Assembly (NCBI GenBank): GCA_963840725.1
Contig: CAWIZY010000016.1
Location: forward strand, 620,001-684,000
From: CAVWDU01 sp963840725
GTDB lineage: Bacteria > Pseudomonadota > Gammaproteobacteria > Pseudomonadales > Halieaceae
Direction: 5' to 3'
DNA length: 64,000 bases
In this document: positions 7,560-15,964 of the stretch, piece by piece
How positions within the stretch are numbered: position 1 is the stretch's first letter
Layout: every line of letters begins with the position of its first letter
Position numbers and translations under genes: made by a program
The notes under the pieces: generated by a model
Databases searched by the model: none
Seen by the model: only the letters and a program-made list of their open reading frames with translations
What the model was told of the DNA's origin: nothing

Positions 7560-9215
7560 ATGCCCGATAACCGAGCATTGAAAACGCTGCACAAGCAGGC
7601 CAGCGCTGCACTCAACCGTGGCGATATGCGCACCCTGGTGCGCTGCTGTGAGACCCTTCTCAAGCAGGACCCCGACTTTGCGGACGCCTGGTTCCTGTTG
7701 TCGATAGCCGCCGAGGCCGGGCGCGATATCGCCCGGGCCCTGCAACTGGTCGATCGGGCGATCGCCCTGCAGGGAAATAACGCGGAATACCTCTCTCAGA
7801 AGGCAAAGTTTCACGCGCTCGTGAACCAGGTGGAAGCGGCGACCCTGAGCGCCCGGCAGGCACTGGCGCTACAGCCACGGTCCGGGCTGACCCTCGATAC
7901 CCTGGGGGTGGTTTTTACGCGCCTGAGTCTCTATGACGATGCCGCCGCCGCGCTGCGCGCCGCAGTGGCCCTGGAGCCACAAAATGCCCAGTTCCATTTC
8001 AATCTGGCAGCCGCCGAACAGATTCTCGGGAACGCGAGCTCAGCGAGCAAGCACTACCGTCAAGCCATTGCGCTGCAACCCGGCTTTGCGCGCGCCTACT
8101 GGGCGCTCTCTGAACTACACAAAAATCGACCCGCCGATGAAAGCCCGTTGCAAGAGCTGCTGGCGCTGCAGCGGCAGCCGGGACTGAGCCCGGAAGATGC
8201 ACTCTACCTGGGTCACGCGGCTGCCAGGGAGTACGAGCACCGGGGCGATTTTGATGCGGCGTTCCAACAGCTGGCGGGGGCCAAATCGCGGCGCCTCAAG
8301 CAACTGAATTACAGCATCGCCGAGGACGAGGCGTTGTTCAGCGCCCTGCAGCGGGCTTTTCCACTGACTGCTACTGGAACTGCTCCTGGAACTGACAGCT
8401 CGGCGGCGACCACCCCACGGGACAGTCAGGAAGCGGACACACCGGGCCCCCTGTTTATCATTGGGATGCCCCGATCAGGCACCACGTTGGTGGAGCAGGT
8501 ACTGGCCAGTCACCCCGCCATTGTGTCCTTCGGTGAATTGCAGGCCATGACCCATGCGGTGAAACGGTGCTCCCGCACCGGCTCGGGGCGCACCCTCGAT
8601 GAGCAGGTCATCAAACAAGCGCTGGCCGCCCCAGCCCACTGTGTCGCCGAGCACTACAGGGCGGCGTTGCGCAGCCGACTGGAGGGCCTGGGGGGCCTGG
8701 AGGAAAAACCCCGGTACTTCATCGACAAGATGCCATTGAATTTTCTCTACCTGGGTTTCATTCTGCGCGCCCTGCCCCAGGCGAAAGTGATCTGTGTTCG
8801 CCGCCACCCGCTGGATACCTGCCTGAGCAATTTCAGGCAGCTCTTTGCGGTGAATTTTTCCTACTATAACTACCACTACGACCTCGGCAATACCGCGCGT
8901 TATTACATCCTGTTCCACCAACTGATGAGCCACTGGCAGCAGCTTTTTGGCGAGCGTGTCATGGAACTGCAGTACGAATCTCTCACCGAGGCGCCGGAGA
9001 CGACAGTGCGGCAGGCGCTGGCTTATCTGGGCTTGCCGTGGCACCCGGACTGCCTGCGTTTCCATGAGCAGCGTTCAGCTGTCGCTACCGCCAGCGCCAT
9101 GCAGGTGCGGGAACCCATCTACACCAGCGCAGTCGGACGCTGGCAGCGTTACGCTGAGCAGTTGGCGCCAGCGATGGCACTACTGGACGCTGCGGGTATC
9201 AGTTACCTGGATTGA
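7560..9215 (+). CDS. TPR-repeat sulfotransferase family protein
   Basis: The 551-residue product joins an N-terminal TPR superhelix (about residues 1-260) to a C-terminal sulfotransferase domain. The domain opens with LFIIGMPRSGTTLVEQVLAS (about 297), where PRSGTT is the 5'-phosphosulfate-binding loop for PAPS. CVRRHPLDTCLSNFRQLF further on matches the 3'-phosphate-binding region. Such TPR-sulfotransferases probably transfer sulfate from PAPS to an unknown acceptor, with the TPRs binding a partner or polypeptide substrate. There is no signal peptide. Its last ~25 codons and the following intergenic DNA recur at 14228-14465 (see direct repeats). Confidence 0.93.
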   Translation: MPDNRALKTLHKQASAALNRGDMRTLVRCCETLLKQDPDFADAWFLLSIAAEAGRDIARALQLVDRAIALQGNNAEYLSQKAKFHALVNQVEAATLSARQALALQPRSGLTLDTLGVVFTRLSLYDDAAAALRAAVALEPQNAQFHFNLAAAEQILGNASSASKHYRQAIALQPGFARAYWALSELHKNRPADESPLQELLALQRQPGLSPEDALYLGHAAAREYEHRGDFDAAFQQLAGAKSRRLKQLNYSIAEDEALFSALQRAFPLTATGTAPGTDSSAATTPRDSQEADTPGPLFIIGMPRSGTTLVEQVLASHPAIVSFGELQAMTHAVKRCSRTGSGRTLDEQVIKQALAAPAHCVAEHYRAALRSRLEGLGGLEEKPRYFIDKMPLNFLYLGFILRALPQAKVICVRRHPLDTCLSNFRQLFAVNFSYYNYHYDLGNTARYYILFHQLMSHWQQLFGERVMELQYESLTEAPETTVRQALAYLGLPWHPDCLRFHEQRSAVATASAMQVREPIYTSAVGRWQRYAEQLAPAMALLDAAGISYLD

Positions 9216-9376
9216 TCGGAGCCGGGCACCTGACCACTTGATCGAGGGACCACCTGATCGAGTGGCTCCCTAGAGACCGCTTCCAAAACACGTTGTTCGA
9301 GACGGTAAGCGACCTGGGCCAGGCGATGGTCGGCGAAGCGCTGGCCTATCAGCGAAATACCCACTGGCAGCCCCGC
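9139..9376. repeat. Left copy of ~235-bp direct repeat (sulfotransferase 3' end + amidase 3' end)
   Basis: This stretch aligns at a constant offset of 5089 bases with 14228-14465, with about 14 mismatches counted by eye. It contains the last 25 codons of the intact sulfotransferase, the intergenic spacer, and then 35-40 codons (minus strand) of the amidase 3' end (AGLPVGISLIGQRFADHRLA). The amidase homology stops abruptly near 9376. This copy has lost the amidase stop codon (the TTA at 14343 corresponds to CTG here). Confidence 0.92.
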
Positions 9377-9438
9377 CGATTCTGTCAATTCTCGCTAGTT
9401 AATTTAGCAATAGCGTTATTGGCATACCGGTCTGTTTC

Positions 9439-9546
9439 ATGGATTTATTTTCCCTGCGACTGGCGCTTCTGATACTGCTGTTTTTCTCCGTCCTGCTCGC
9501 TTACTGCTTTCTTGTCAGTTTTTCGATTCTGCAGCGCTCATGCTGA
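9439..9546 (+). CDS. Possible 35-residue membrane peptide
   Basis: A short ORF encodes MDLFSLRLALLILLFFSVLL and onwards, a single strongly hydrophobic helix of about 25 residues with a short tail ending QRSC. It has no clear ribosome-binding site and lies just inside the inserted block. It may equally be a relic of a larger membrane protein. Confidence 0.25.
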   Translation: MDLFSLRLALLILLFFSVLLAYCFLVSFSILQRSC

Positions 9547-9724
9547 TACTGGTGCCAAGCCGTGCACCACGCGACGGCCTGGAGTTGCGAATTGCTGCGA
9601 ACACTGACTGGTGAAAATCGAACACAACGGCAAAATAGGTTTGGCAATTACATATAGCATTTGTCTGTGGATTCAATAAACTACCGGCAGCCCGCACACA
9701 GTGCGGTCAAGGCGGAATTACACA

Positions 9725-10543
9725 ATGCAAAGACTCTTTATTTTGTTAACAATCATGTCCATCACCCCGCACGCGATTGCCGACCAGGACCAGGATGGCT
9801 GGAAATTCCAGCTAACGCCTTACCTCTGGTTGCCGACGATCAGTGGCGACCTCAATTATGAACCTCCGACGGGCGGCGGCGGTGCACCCAGCATCGACGT
9901 TGGGCCGACCGATTGGCTGGAACTGCTGAATGGCGTATTCCTCATCAATGGCGAAATGAGAAAGGGCCGGTTCTCGATATTCACGGATTTCGTCTATCTC
10001 GGCCTTGATTCAGATAGTGACAGGGTCAGATCGGTGCAGATCGGCAACGTAATTCCGGTCGATATCGCGGCCAATCTCAGTACAAAATCCAAGTTCGACG
10101 GCCTAAGCTGGACATTAGGGGCTGGTTACGCGATGTATGAGACAGATACTTCGTCCATGGACCTGATTGCCGGCGTGCGGTATTTTGGCGCCGAAGTATC
10201 GACCCGCTGGGACCTGAGCATCGACATTACTGCTCGGGGCGATGGTGTGATATTGCCTGCGCAAGGGAAAATCAGCGAGGACGTCGATCTCTGGGACGGC
10301 ATTGTCGGTATACGTGGCCGACTAGGAATTGGCAAGAGTAAATGGTCTGTGCCTTACTACGTGGACGTCGGGACCGGATCGAGTGATTTCACCTGGCAGG
10401 CGATGACCGGGCTGACTTACAGTTACGGCTGGGGCGACCTGATGCTCATGTACCGCCACTTGGAATATGACGAGGGAACAGACGGTCTGCTCAATGACTT
10501 CAGGTTCAGTGGCCCGGCGTTCGGCGCCAGATTCCGATTCTGA
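9725..10543 (+). CDS. Outer-membrane beta-barrel protein, unknown function
   Basis: The 272-residue product starts with a signal peptide (MQRLFILLTIMSITPHAIA, cleavage near residue 19). Alternating-residue strands typical of a beta barrel follow, with openings such as WKFQLTPYLWLP and a terminal GARFRF that ends in Phe. This is the classic BAM-recognised C-terminus. The ATG at 9725 is preferred over the upstream ATG at 9701 because it starts the signal peptide and follows an AAGG. The family resembles uncharacterised barrels with a WxxxxxPYLW start. It is the first intact gene of the inserted block. Confidence 0.85.
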   Translation: MQRLFILLTIMSITPHAIADQDQDGWKFQLTPYLWLPTISGDLNYEPPTGGGGAPSIDVGPTDWLELLNGVFLINGEMRKGRFSIFTDFVYLGLDSDSDRVRSVQIGNVIPVDIAANLSTKSKFDGLSWTLGAGYAMYETDTSSMDLIAGVRYFGAEVSTRWDLSIDITARGDGVILPAQGKISEDVDLWDGIVGIRGRLGIGKSKWSVPYYVDVGTGSSDFTWQAMTGLTYSYGWGDLMLMYRHLEYDEGTDGLLNDFRFSGPAFGARFRF

Positions 10544-10545
10544 AT

Positions 10546-10692
10546 TCAGGAGAATACGTACAAGGCCCAGTCAGGCTCCGCGTTAGGTGATAGCACGTTG
10601 AATCGCAGAGATTCCAAGACCGGCACAACAACCAGGGTCAGCACTGTGGCGAGTGCCAGGCCAGCGGCAATAACCAGCGCCAGCGACTAAAA
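10546..10692 (-). pseudogene. 3' relic of an RND efflux pump permease
   Basis: Reading leftward from 10692 to a stop at 10546-10548, the frame encodes LALVIAAGLALATVLTLVVV followed by PVLESLRF. This matches the last transmembrane helix and tail of AcrB/CusA-type RND transporters (compare the common TLLTLFVVPVLY ending). An in-frame stop precedes it and no upstream pump sequence remains, so it is a ~48-codon fragment of a lost gene. Confidence 0.7.
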
Positions 10693-10837
10693 CGCCGGGG
10701 CGTGGTCATCGAGGTGGCCAGCTTGCGCCGTATCTCTGCCCATTTCCGCTCGAACATGGTCTTCCTTCCCCGCGTGTCTGAATGGTTGGTGCAGCCAGGA
10801 CGCGATCGCTTTACCCGAATGTTACATTAGCCGGGAT

Positions 10838-11290
10838 TTATTTTTGCTCTTGACGACGCCGACTTCGATTGCCTGAATTGCGCCGCGTTCTGGCCCGCGC
10901 GCCCGACTGATATTGCTCGATTCCGCGCGAGGACTCGTAGTCGGTGGTCAGGCGACAATCTTTCCATTCGCTCTCGGAGTAGCGCCATTCATCTCCGCGG
11001 CGCGCAATATTCTGGCTCCAGCTCTCATTGTCGTCAAAATTGAGGCAAGGATTTCTAGCGATGCCGGTATCGGTATTCGGGTTGTAGGCATAACAACGCC
11101 CAGCGAATTTTTCACTATCCCAAACTGCCTGGCCACAACCGTAAACACCGTTTTCAGGGTTGTAGACAGCCGCGCCGCCGGCACCACCTTAAGGGTCGTA
11201 ACCAATTACCGACTGAGCATAGTACCCTGTTGCCGTGTTGTACCAGTTATTACCCACCGCTTTGAGGTACCCCAACTATGAGGATAGCCC
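10838..11290 (-). pseudogene. Decayed gene encoding YNP/TG-repeat protein
   Basis: A leftward frame ending at 10838 reads VYNPENGVYGCGQAVWD, then RCYAYNPNTDTGIARNPCLN and DEWRYSESEWKDCRLTTDYE, ending in an Arg-rich tail. Upstream the same frame gives NNWYNTATGYYAQSVIGYDP, then a TAA stop near 11187. A frameshift follows, leading to GYPHSWGT. The repeated YNP..TG units suggest a surface or secreted repeat protein. The internal stop and the frameshift show that it is no longer intact. Confidence 0.6.
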
Positions 11291-11351
11291 TCGATGCTGG
11301 TGAAGGTGGGACGTCTATATCGTCTATACTCTTATCTCAAGGGAGAACGTA

Positions 11352-12599
11352 ATGAAACAGCCTTTCAACATTGCCTTATTGTTTATCGTTACCATGACAA
11401 CAGCATACGCCGAGGACATAGTTGAAATTGGCGGTGAAGGAGCGACTTGTGTTGAAGATGCCGGCTGCATCAATCGTATCCACCCGAACATACCCATGAT
11501 CGCAACGGCAAAGCCGGGCCAGACCATATTATTTAGAACCCGCGATGCCTCCGATATTCTTGGAACCGTAGACAGCCAAACGGATCAGATACAGAAAATT
11601 AGCGACGACTGGCATTTTGGCCGGGTCCATCCGCTCACGGGCCCGGTGCATATTGAGGGTGCCAAAGCCGGTGATGTCCTTGCCTTTACCATCACCAAAA
11701 TACGGCCTGGTCGCCATGCATATACTGAAGCCGGAGATTTTGGTTTTGCTTTTGATTTGGTTGGCCCGGATGATTTAGGCGTAGCGTGGCGACTTGATGA
11801 GGACTTCGCCGTTAGTGATGATCTTCCTGGCATAAAAATTCCCAACCGAAGTTTCCCTGGTGTGGTCACCACCATGCCGGACCGGAAAAGCCTGGCGAAA
11901 ATGCTTGCCCGTGAAAAAGCATTGCTGGAGGTTGGCGGCACTGTTTACCCGCCTATCACTGATTTTGCCTCCCCCGCTTCGGTCTGTGGACCGAATGGCA
12001 GTGCGCCGAAAGAGTGTTTGCGCACGATCCCTCCCCGCGAGCATGGCGGCAATCTGGATATTCGTTATCTGAAAGTCGGAGTCACCGTATATCTGCCCTG
12101 CTACATTGATGGCTGCGGTCTCGCGGTTGGTGATCTGCATTACGCGCAAGGAGACGGCGAAATCAGTGGCATGGCAGTTGAAATGTCCGCCGATCTCTGG
12201 GGAAAGGTTGACATAATTAAAGACGGCCCCGATCTGACGCACGGCCCCCATTACAGTGGCGCATCTAGTTTGCTGGACATTCCTTCGACCAAGTTCTATG
12301 CCGTTACGGGGTTTCCGCTCAAGGACAAAGGCCGCACGCCGCCAAGGCTTGAATATTTGGGCTCAGCAAAAGTTGCCGACCTTGAAAATCTTTCCAACGA
12401 TATCAATCTTGCGGCGCGCAACGCGCTTGATGGCATAATTGACTATATCGTATCCACATACGGCTATGAAAGACCGCATGCCTACATTATCGCCAGCGTC
12501 GCTGTTGACCTCCGAATCGGACAATTGGTTGACGCCCCTAATGTAGGTGTCACCGCCATTTTACCTCTGGATATATTTGATAAAAAAACGCAGCGATAG
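11352..12599 (+). CDS. Acetamidase/formamidase family protein, exported
   Basis: The 415-residue product starts with a signal peptide (MKQPFNIALLFIVTMTTAYA, cleavage near 20) and has the FmdA/AmdA fold. Family landmarks include the opening H-P-N-I-P segment, GPVHIEGAKAGDVLAFTI, and the central REHGGNLDIRYL, whose HGGN is the family's most conserved motif. YAQGDGEISGMAVEMS follows. Family enzymes hydrolyse formamide or acetamide to ammonia and the acid, but characterised ones are cytoplasmic. The export signal and the Cys-rich insertions (CVEDAGC, CYIDGCG) point to a periplasmic variant of unknown substrate. It is a single gene in the inserted block. Confidence 0.88.
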   Translation: MKQPFNIALLFIVTMTTAYAEDIVEIGGEGATCVEDAGCINRIHPNIPMIATAKPGQTILFRTRDASDILGTVDSQTDQIQKISDDWHFGRVHPLTGPVHIEGAKAGDVLAFTITKIRPGRHAYTEAGDFGFAFDLVGPDDLGVAWRLDEDFAVSDDLPGIKIPNRSFPGVVTTMPDRKSLAKMLAREKALLEVGGTVYPPITDFASPASVCGPNGSAPKECLRTIPPREHGGNLDIRYLKVGVTVYLPCYIDGCGLAVGDLHYAQGDGEISGMAVEMSADLWGKVDIIKDGPDLTHGPHYSGASSLLDIPSTKFYAVTGFPLKDKGRTPPRLEYLGSAKVADLENLSNDINLAARNALDGIIDYIVSTYGYERPHAYIIASVAVDLRIGQLVDAPNVGVTAILPLDIFDKKTQR

Positions 12600-12841
12600 C
12601 GTTAATTTTATCCAACGAACCTGTGATATTTTCAGCGCTGGAAGCTGACGTCCCACCGTTCTCCGAACCGACCATGGCATTGAAAAAGGAATTCAATATG
12701 CTGACGACTACCAGTCTCTTGCTCCCGGCCTTGCTTTCAATGATTTTGTATACGGGCTCTGCGCTGCGCATGCCAGCGATGAGGCCGAGGATGGCAGCAT
12801 GATCTGGGAGATTACGGAATATCAGTGTGGTCAAACATGAG

Positions 12842-13636
12842 CTACACCTCGCAGTAGACCATTTCCATTGGCAGTCCCGTCGAGGCGATCTCTGGACTTT
12901 CCGGGACCGTACGCCACTTCTCAGGCATCGAGGCCGTGATTGCACAGACCAGAGCATCAAGAATGTCGTCAGCAGCCACGTCCTTCCTGAGATAGGCAGA
13001 AAGCGACTGTTGAACAAATTGAGCCGCCTCCGGATGATATCCCGTCAAGATCGCTAACCGTTCCTGAAGACCCTCTCTGGTTTTCTTGGCATATTTCATC
13101 GCCTGCCTGTCTGCCAGACCATAAAAACATACCTCCGGGTGGACTTCCCGAATCAGCGATCTGGCCCGCTCACTCGAACCCATAAGACGGTCGATTTCCC
13201 GAATTTTTGGCACGATAGCAAAGGATTGCTGACTCAAGCCCTTCCCGGCGAGCTGCTTGCTCTTTTCATTCGCAGAGGCATAGCTGGTGTCATCCAGAAT
13301 CGCACGGATGGGTGCATTGAATACACTCGATGACCTGCCGGGGCCCAACAACTTTCGTGCCTCCACATCACATCCTCGCCCCTCACCGGATTGATCTCGC
13401 AGTCCGATGGGGATATCCAGAAAGATACGTGCAGTGCCCGGGATAGACCGCAGCAGGTCTGCTAAATGCGGCACGGTTCCGTGTGATATCCCGTTACTGT
13501 CCAGACGAGCATAGAACCATCCGGACTTGCAGCCATCCACTCCGTAGCAGACGGTATCAATCTGGATCGCTCCTTGCTTAGTTGTAATAGCTGGGCACTT
13601 GGCGGATGTGGCTACCGTATTGCCGCCTGCGGCCAT
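12842..13636 (-). CDS. DUF429 family protein (predicted RNase H-like fold)
   Basis: The 264-residue product carries the DUF429 pattern. It opens with YGVDGCKSGWFYARLD (the first acidic strand) and FLDIPIGLRDQ, then GRGCDVEARKLLG, VFNAPIRAIL, IREVHPEVCFYGLA and, near the end, VAADDILDALVCAITA. These acidic residues sit where RNase H-like nucleases hold metal, but no activity is established for the family. The start is uncertain: the ATG at 13634-13636 adds ~28 residues before the domain and has no strong ribosome-binding site. It is isolated in the inserted block. Confidence 0.8.
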   Translation of the reverse strand: MAAGGNTVATSAKCPAITTKQGAIQIDTVCYGVDGCKSGWFYARLDSNGISHGTVPHLADLLRSIPGTARIFLDIPIGLRDQSGEGRGCDVEARKLLGPGRSSSVFNAPIRAILDDTSYASANEKSKQLAGKGLSQQSFAIVPKIREIDRLMGSSERARSLIREVHPEVCFYGLADRQAMKYAKKTREGLQERLAILTGYHPEAAQFVQQSLSAYLRKDVAADDILDALVCAITASMPEKWRTVPESPEIASTGLPMEMVYCEV

Positions 13637-14009
13637 GAGCTGATTTATCCAGCGCCCCGTATCTGCAGCGGAGCTTTTCCTGATTTAGTCTGGCTAGGGC
13701 CTTATCGACTTTGTCCTGTGCACTCATTCAGCTAACCCGCCTACGTTTTCCGTTTACGATAAATTGGTCTGCGTGCTGACGATCACGACGCGGCCACTAC
13801 TTTCAATTGACGTCGTCGACTCGCATTACTTAGCTGATTGTACGCCTCCATTGAGGCAATTCATCAGAACATAGACGTACGGAGATATGGAGATCAATTG
13901 ACGGCTTCGTTTTTTGACCATACGAGATCGAGGGAAGGAATTAGCGGACCACAAGCAAGTTGCCCTGGTGACCGGCGTGAAAATATAATTTTTCCGATCC
14001 AAAGAGTCG
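13637..14009. other. Gene-poor stretch of the inserted block
   Basis: No convincing gene is visible. Around 13943-13980 one plus-strand frame gives LADHKQVALVTGVKI before a stop. This faintly resembles the NAD-binding start of a short-chain dehydrogenase and may be a relic. Confidence 0.35.
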
Positions 14010-14156
14010 ATGGCAGCACGGGCCGAACGAGAATACCCGGGTGTTACTCAGGCAGCACTTATCAAGAGGTATGGACGTGTCAGTGCATTCGCAAGCGAAA
14101 TCAAACGCTTCGGCAAGACAGTTCAACACACTATCGAAAACGACACTAAACTTTGA
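14010..14156 (+). CDS. Short ORF of unknown function (48 residues)
   Basis: The frame reads MAARAEREYPGVTQAALIKR and continues with a basic, helical composition to HTIENDTKL. It is too short for a family assignment and lacks a clear ribosome-binding site. It could be the end of a decayed gene. It lies directly before the right direct repeat. Confidence 0.3.
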   Translation: MAARAEREYPGVTQAALIKRYGRVSAFASEIKRFGKTVQHTIENDTKL

Positions 14157-14202
14157 AGCGCCAACGGACGTATCCAACCAATGTGTTGCATCGACCGGCT
14201 GA

Positions 14203-14295
14203 ATCCTGTTTCACGAGCTGACGGACCACTGGCAGCGTTACGCCGTGCAGCTGGCGCCAGCGATGGCACTACTGGACGCTGCTGGTATCAATTAG
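14203..14295 (+). pseudogene. Internally deleted remnant of a sulfotransferase gene
   Basis: The frame FHELTDHWQRYAVQLAPAMA continues to a TAG stop. Its first part matches the sulfotransferase interior at about 8915-8940 (LFHQLMSHWQQ), and its second part matches that gene's last 25 codons. The two parts meet at CTGGCAGC, which occurs at both places in the intact gene. A ~200-bp deletion between short repeats in a second, diverged sulfotransferase copy explains this. Confidence 0.65.
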
Positions 14296-14465
14296 CGGGA
14301 TTGATCGCGGCCGGGCACCTGACCACTTGATCGAGGGACCACTTAATTGAGTGGCTCCCTAGAGACCGCTTCCAAAACCCGTTGTTCGAGACGGTAAGCG
14401 ACCTGGGCCAGGCGATGGTCGGCGAAGCGCTGGCCTATCAGCGAAATACCGACTGGCAGCCCGGC
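14228..14465. repeat. Right copy of ~235-bp direct repeat
   Basis: This is the partner of 9139-9376 (offset 5089, about 14 mismatches). Here the amidase end is part of the intact gene and the sulfotransferase end is the fragment, the mirror image of the left copy. The pair defines the borders of the inserted block. Confidence 0.92.
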
Positions 14466-15869
14466 TACCTTCGCCAGTGGCAACGTCACATGCGGGTTAC
14501 CGGCGATGGCCGGGAAAGATGACAAACCGGGACCAAAAAAAGCATCACCATTGACCGTATCTATCATCCAGGCCGGGCCCAGGGTAATACCGACAATTAC
14601 GTCGAGCTCGTGGTCACGAAACAGTCGGTCCAGACCATCGTCCCGGGTTGCCCGACGGATTCTTGCCAGGGCATCAAGATAGTCCTGCTCACTCACCGTC
14701 AGCTGCTGCGACAGCTCGAAAATCCCCTGATCAAAAAAGGCCAGTTCCAGAGAACTGTGGGCTTTGTTGAAAGCGATCAGACGCGACAGGTCCCAGTCGC
14801 GATACGTATTGGAAAGACTGGCAAAATAGCGGGCGATGTCTCGGCGGAATTCGTACAACAACACCAGATAGGAATCGTCATCAAAGGTCGGATAGGGTGT
14901 CAGGGATAAATCGCTGACCAACACCGCACCGGCAGTTTCAGCCCTGTCCAGTACTGCCGTCAAAGCCTGATCGCGGCGAGTGTCATAACCCTGCGAATTC
15001 TGCAATACGCCGATTCTGACACCGCGCAGGTCAGGCAGACCCGCATAATCACGCAAGCCTGCGGCTACATTCAGCGCTTCAACACTGTTCTGATCGGCCA
15101 TGGCACTGAGGGCCAGCGCGGCCATGGAAACGCTGTCGGCGATAGGGCCGGCAGTATCCTGGGAGGTGGCCAAGGGAATGATCCCATCGCCTGACACCAG
15201 CCCTTTAGTGGGTTTGAATCCGACCACACCATTTACCGCAGCGGGGCATACAATCGAGCCGTCGGTTTCAGTACCGACGGCCAGAGACACGTAGCCCAAT
15301 GCCACTGCCACAGCGGAACCAGAGCTGGAGCCACAGGGCGAGCGCTGGCGATCAACCGCATTGCGGGTCTGGCCGCCGACTGCACTCCAGCCCGATATAG
15401 AGTGCTCCGAACGAAAATTAGCCCATTCGCTGAGGTTGGTTTTACCCAACAACAGAGCGCCTGCGCTGCGCATCTGCGCCACCAACGGCGCGTCGCGACC
15501 CGTGTGATTTCCGGCCAGCGCCAATGAGCCCGCCGTGGTCGGCAGCCCCAGCATTTCGATATTGTCCTTGAGTAGCACAACAGTACCGGCGAGAGGCAGT
15601 GCGCCACCAGCTGCCGGGGTCAGCGCATCCTGTTGCGCTGCTGCTGCCAGCGCCTGCTCAGTATCCACCGCAATGACGGCCCGATATTGCTGGTCAAACT
15701 GTTTGATACGGCGCAGAGTTTTGCGCACCTGTTCAGTAGCCGCTCCCGGCAGGGCCGCTCCCGGCGGGGCCGCGGCTTGAGCGCCCGTGCTGCCGACCAG
15801 CTGCTCCCCCAGGCAAACCAGCAGACAAGCAGCCATGACCATCAAGCGTGACTTCATAACACTCATCAT
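14343..15869 (-). CDS. Amidase signature (AS) family hydrolase, exported
   Basis: The 508-residue product begins with a signal peptide (hydrophobic core VMAACLLVCL; the second ATG at 15857 is also possible). The AS-family Ser-cisSer-Lys triad is present: Lys101 in VVLLKDNIE, the serine cluster PCGSSSGSA (181-185) and the nucleophile region TETDGSIVCPA (Ser205). AS enzymes cleave amides of many kinds; export suggests a periplasmic peptide-amide or nutrient amide substrate. Upstream, across a terminator, lies the TonB receptor on the same strand. Its last codons are duplicated at 9203-9376. Confidence 0.93.
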   Translation of the reverse strand: MMSVMKSRLMVMAACLLVCLGEQLVGSTGAQAAAPPGAALPGAATEQVRKTLRRIKQFDQQYRAVIAVDTEQALAAAAQQDALTPAAGGALPLAGTVVLLKDNIEMLGLPTTAGSLALAGNHTGRDAPLVAQMRSAGALLLGKTNLSEWANFRSEHSISGWSAVGGQTRNAVDRQRSPCGSSSGSAVAVALGYVSLAVGTETDGSIVCPAAVNGVVGFKPTKGLVSGDGIIPLATSQDTAGPIADSVSMAALALSAMADQNSVEALNVAAGLRDYAGLPDLRGVRIGVLQNSQGYDTRRDQALTAVLDRAETAGAVLVSDLSLTPYPTFDDDSYLVLLYEFRRDIARYFASLSNTYRDWDLSRLIAFNKAHSSLELAFFDQGIFELSQQLTVSEQDYLDALARIRRATRDDGLDRLFRDHELDVIVGITLGPAWMIDTVNGDAFFGPGLSSFPAIAGNPHVTLPLAKVAGLPVGISLIGQRFADHRLAQVAYRLEQRVLEAVSREPLN

Positions 15870-15913
15870 AACAAGGCCTCCCTGAGCCTGCGGCGCGAAT
15901 CAAGTTATACGCA

Positions 15914-15940
15914 TAAAAAAGGGGCACCCGCAGGTGCCCC
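15914..15940 (-). terminator. Intrinsic terminator of the TonB receptor gene
   Basis: A perfect 8-bp stem GGGGCACC/GGTGCCCC (15921-15940) with a 4-base loop is followed, on the minus strand, by six Ts (15915-15920). It lies 25 bases past the receptor stop, so the amidase probably has its own promoter. Confidence 0.88.
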
Positions 15941-15964
15941 AGGTGGACCCTCTGACTAAAGGTG

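Larger units (their letters stand above)
9377..14227. other. ~4.85 kb inserted block between the two direct repeats
   Basis: The block separates a sulfotransferase and an amidase that the repeats imply were once adjacent and convergent. It contains a beta-barrel gene, an RND-pump relic, a decayed YNP-repeat gene, an acetamidase homologue, a DUF429 gene and two short unassigned ORFs. Its composition looks more AT-rich than the neighbours. No transposase, integrase, tRNA or short terminal inverted repeat was seen. Homologous recombination between related DNA, or Campbell-type integration of a circle, fits better than an IS or phage. Confidence 0.65.

Noticed and set aside
12673..12801. Short hydrophobic plus-strand ORF (MALKKEFNMLTTTSLLLPAL...)
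   Set aside because: Only 42 codons with one helix. A likeness to MAPEG starts was considered, but nothing follows it in any frame.
9377..14227. Prophage or integrative element
   Set aside because: No integrase, phage structural gene, tRNA attachment site or conjugation gene was seen. The borders are repeats of host gene ends.
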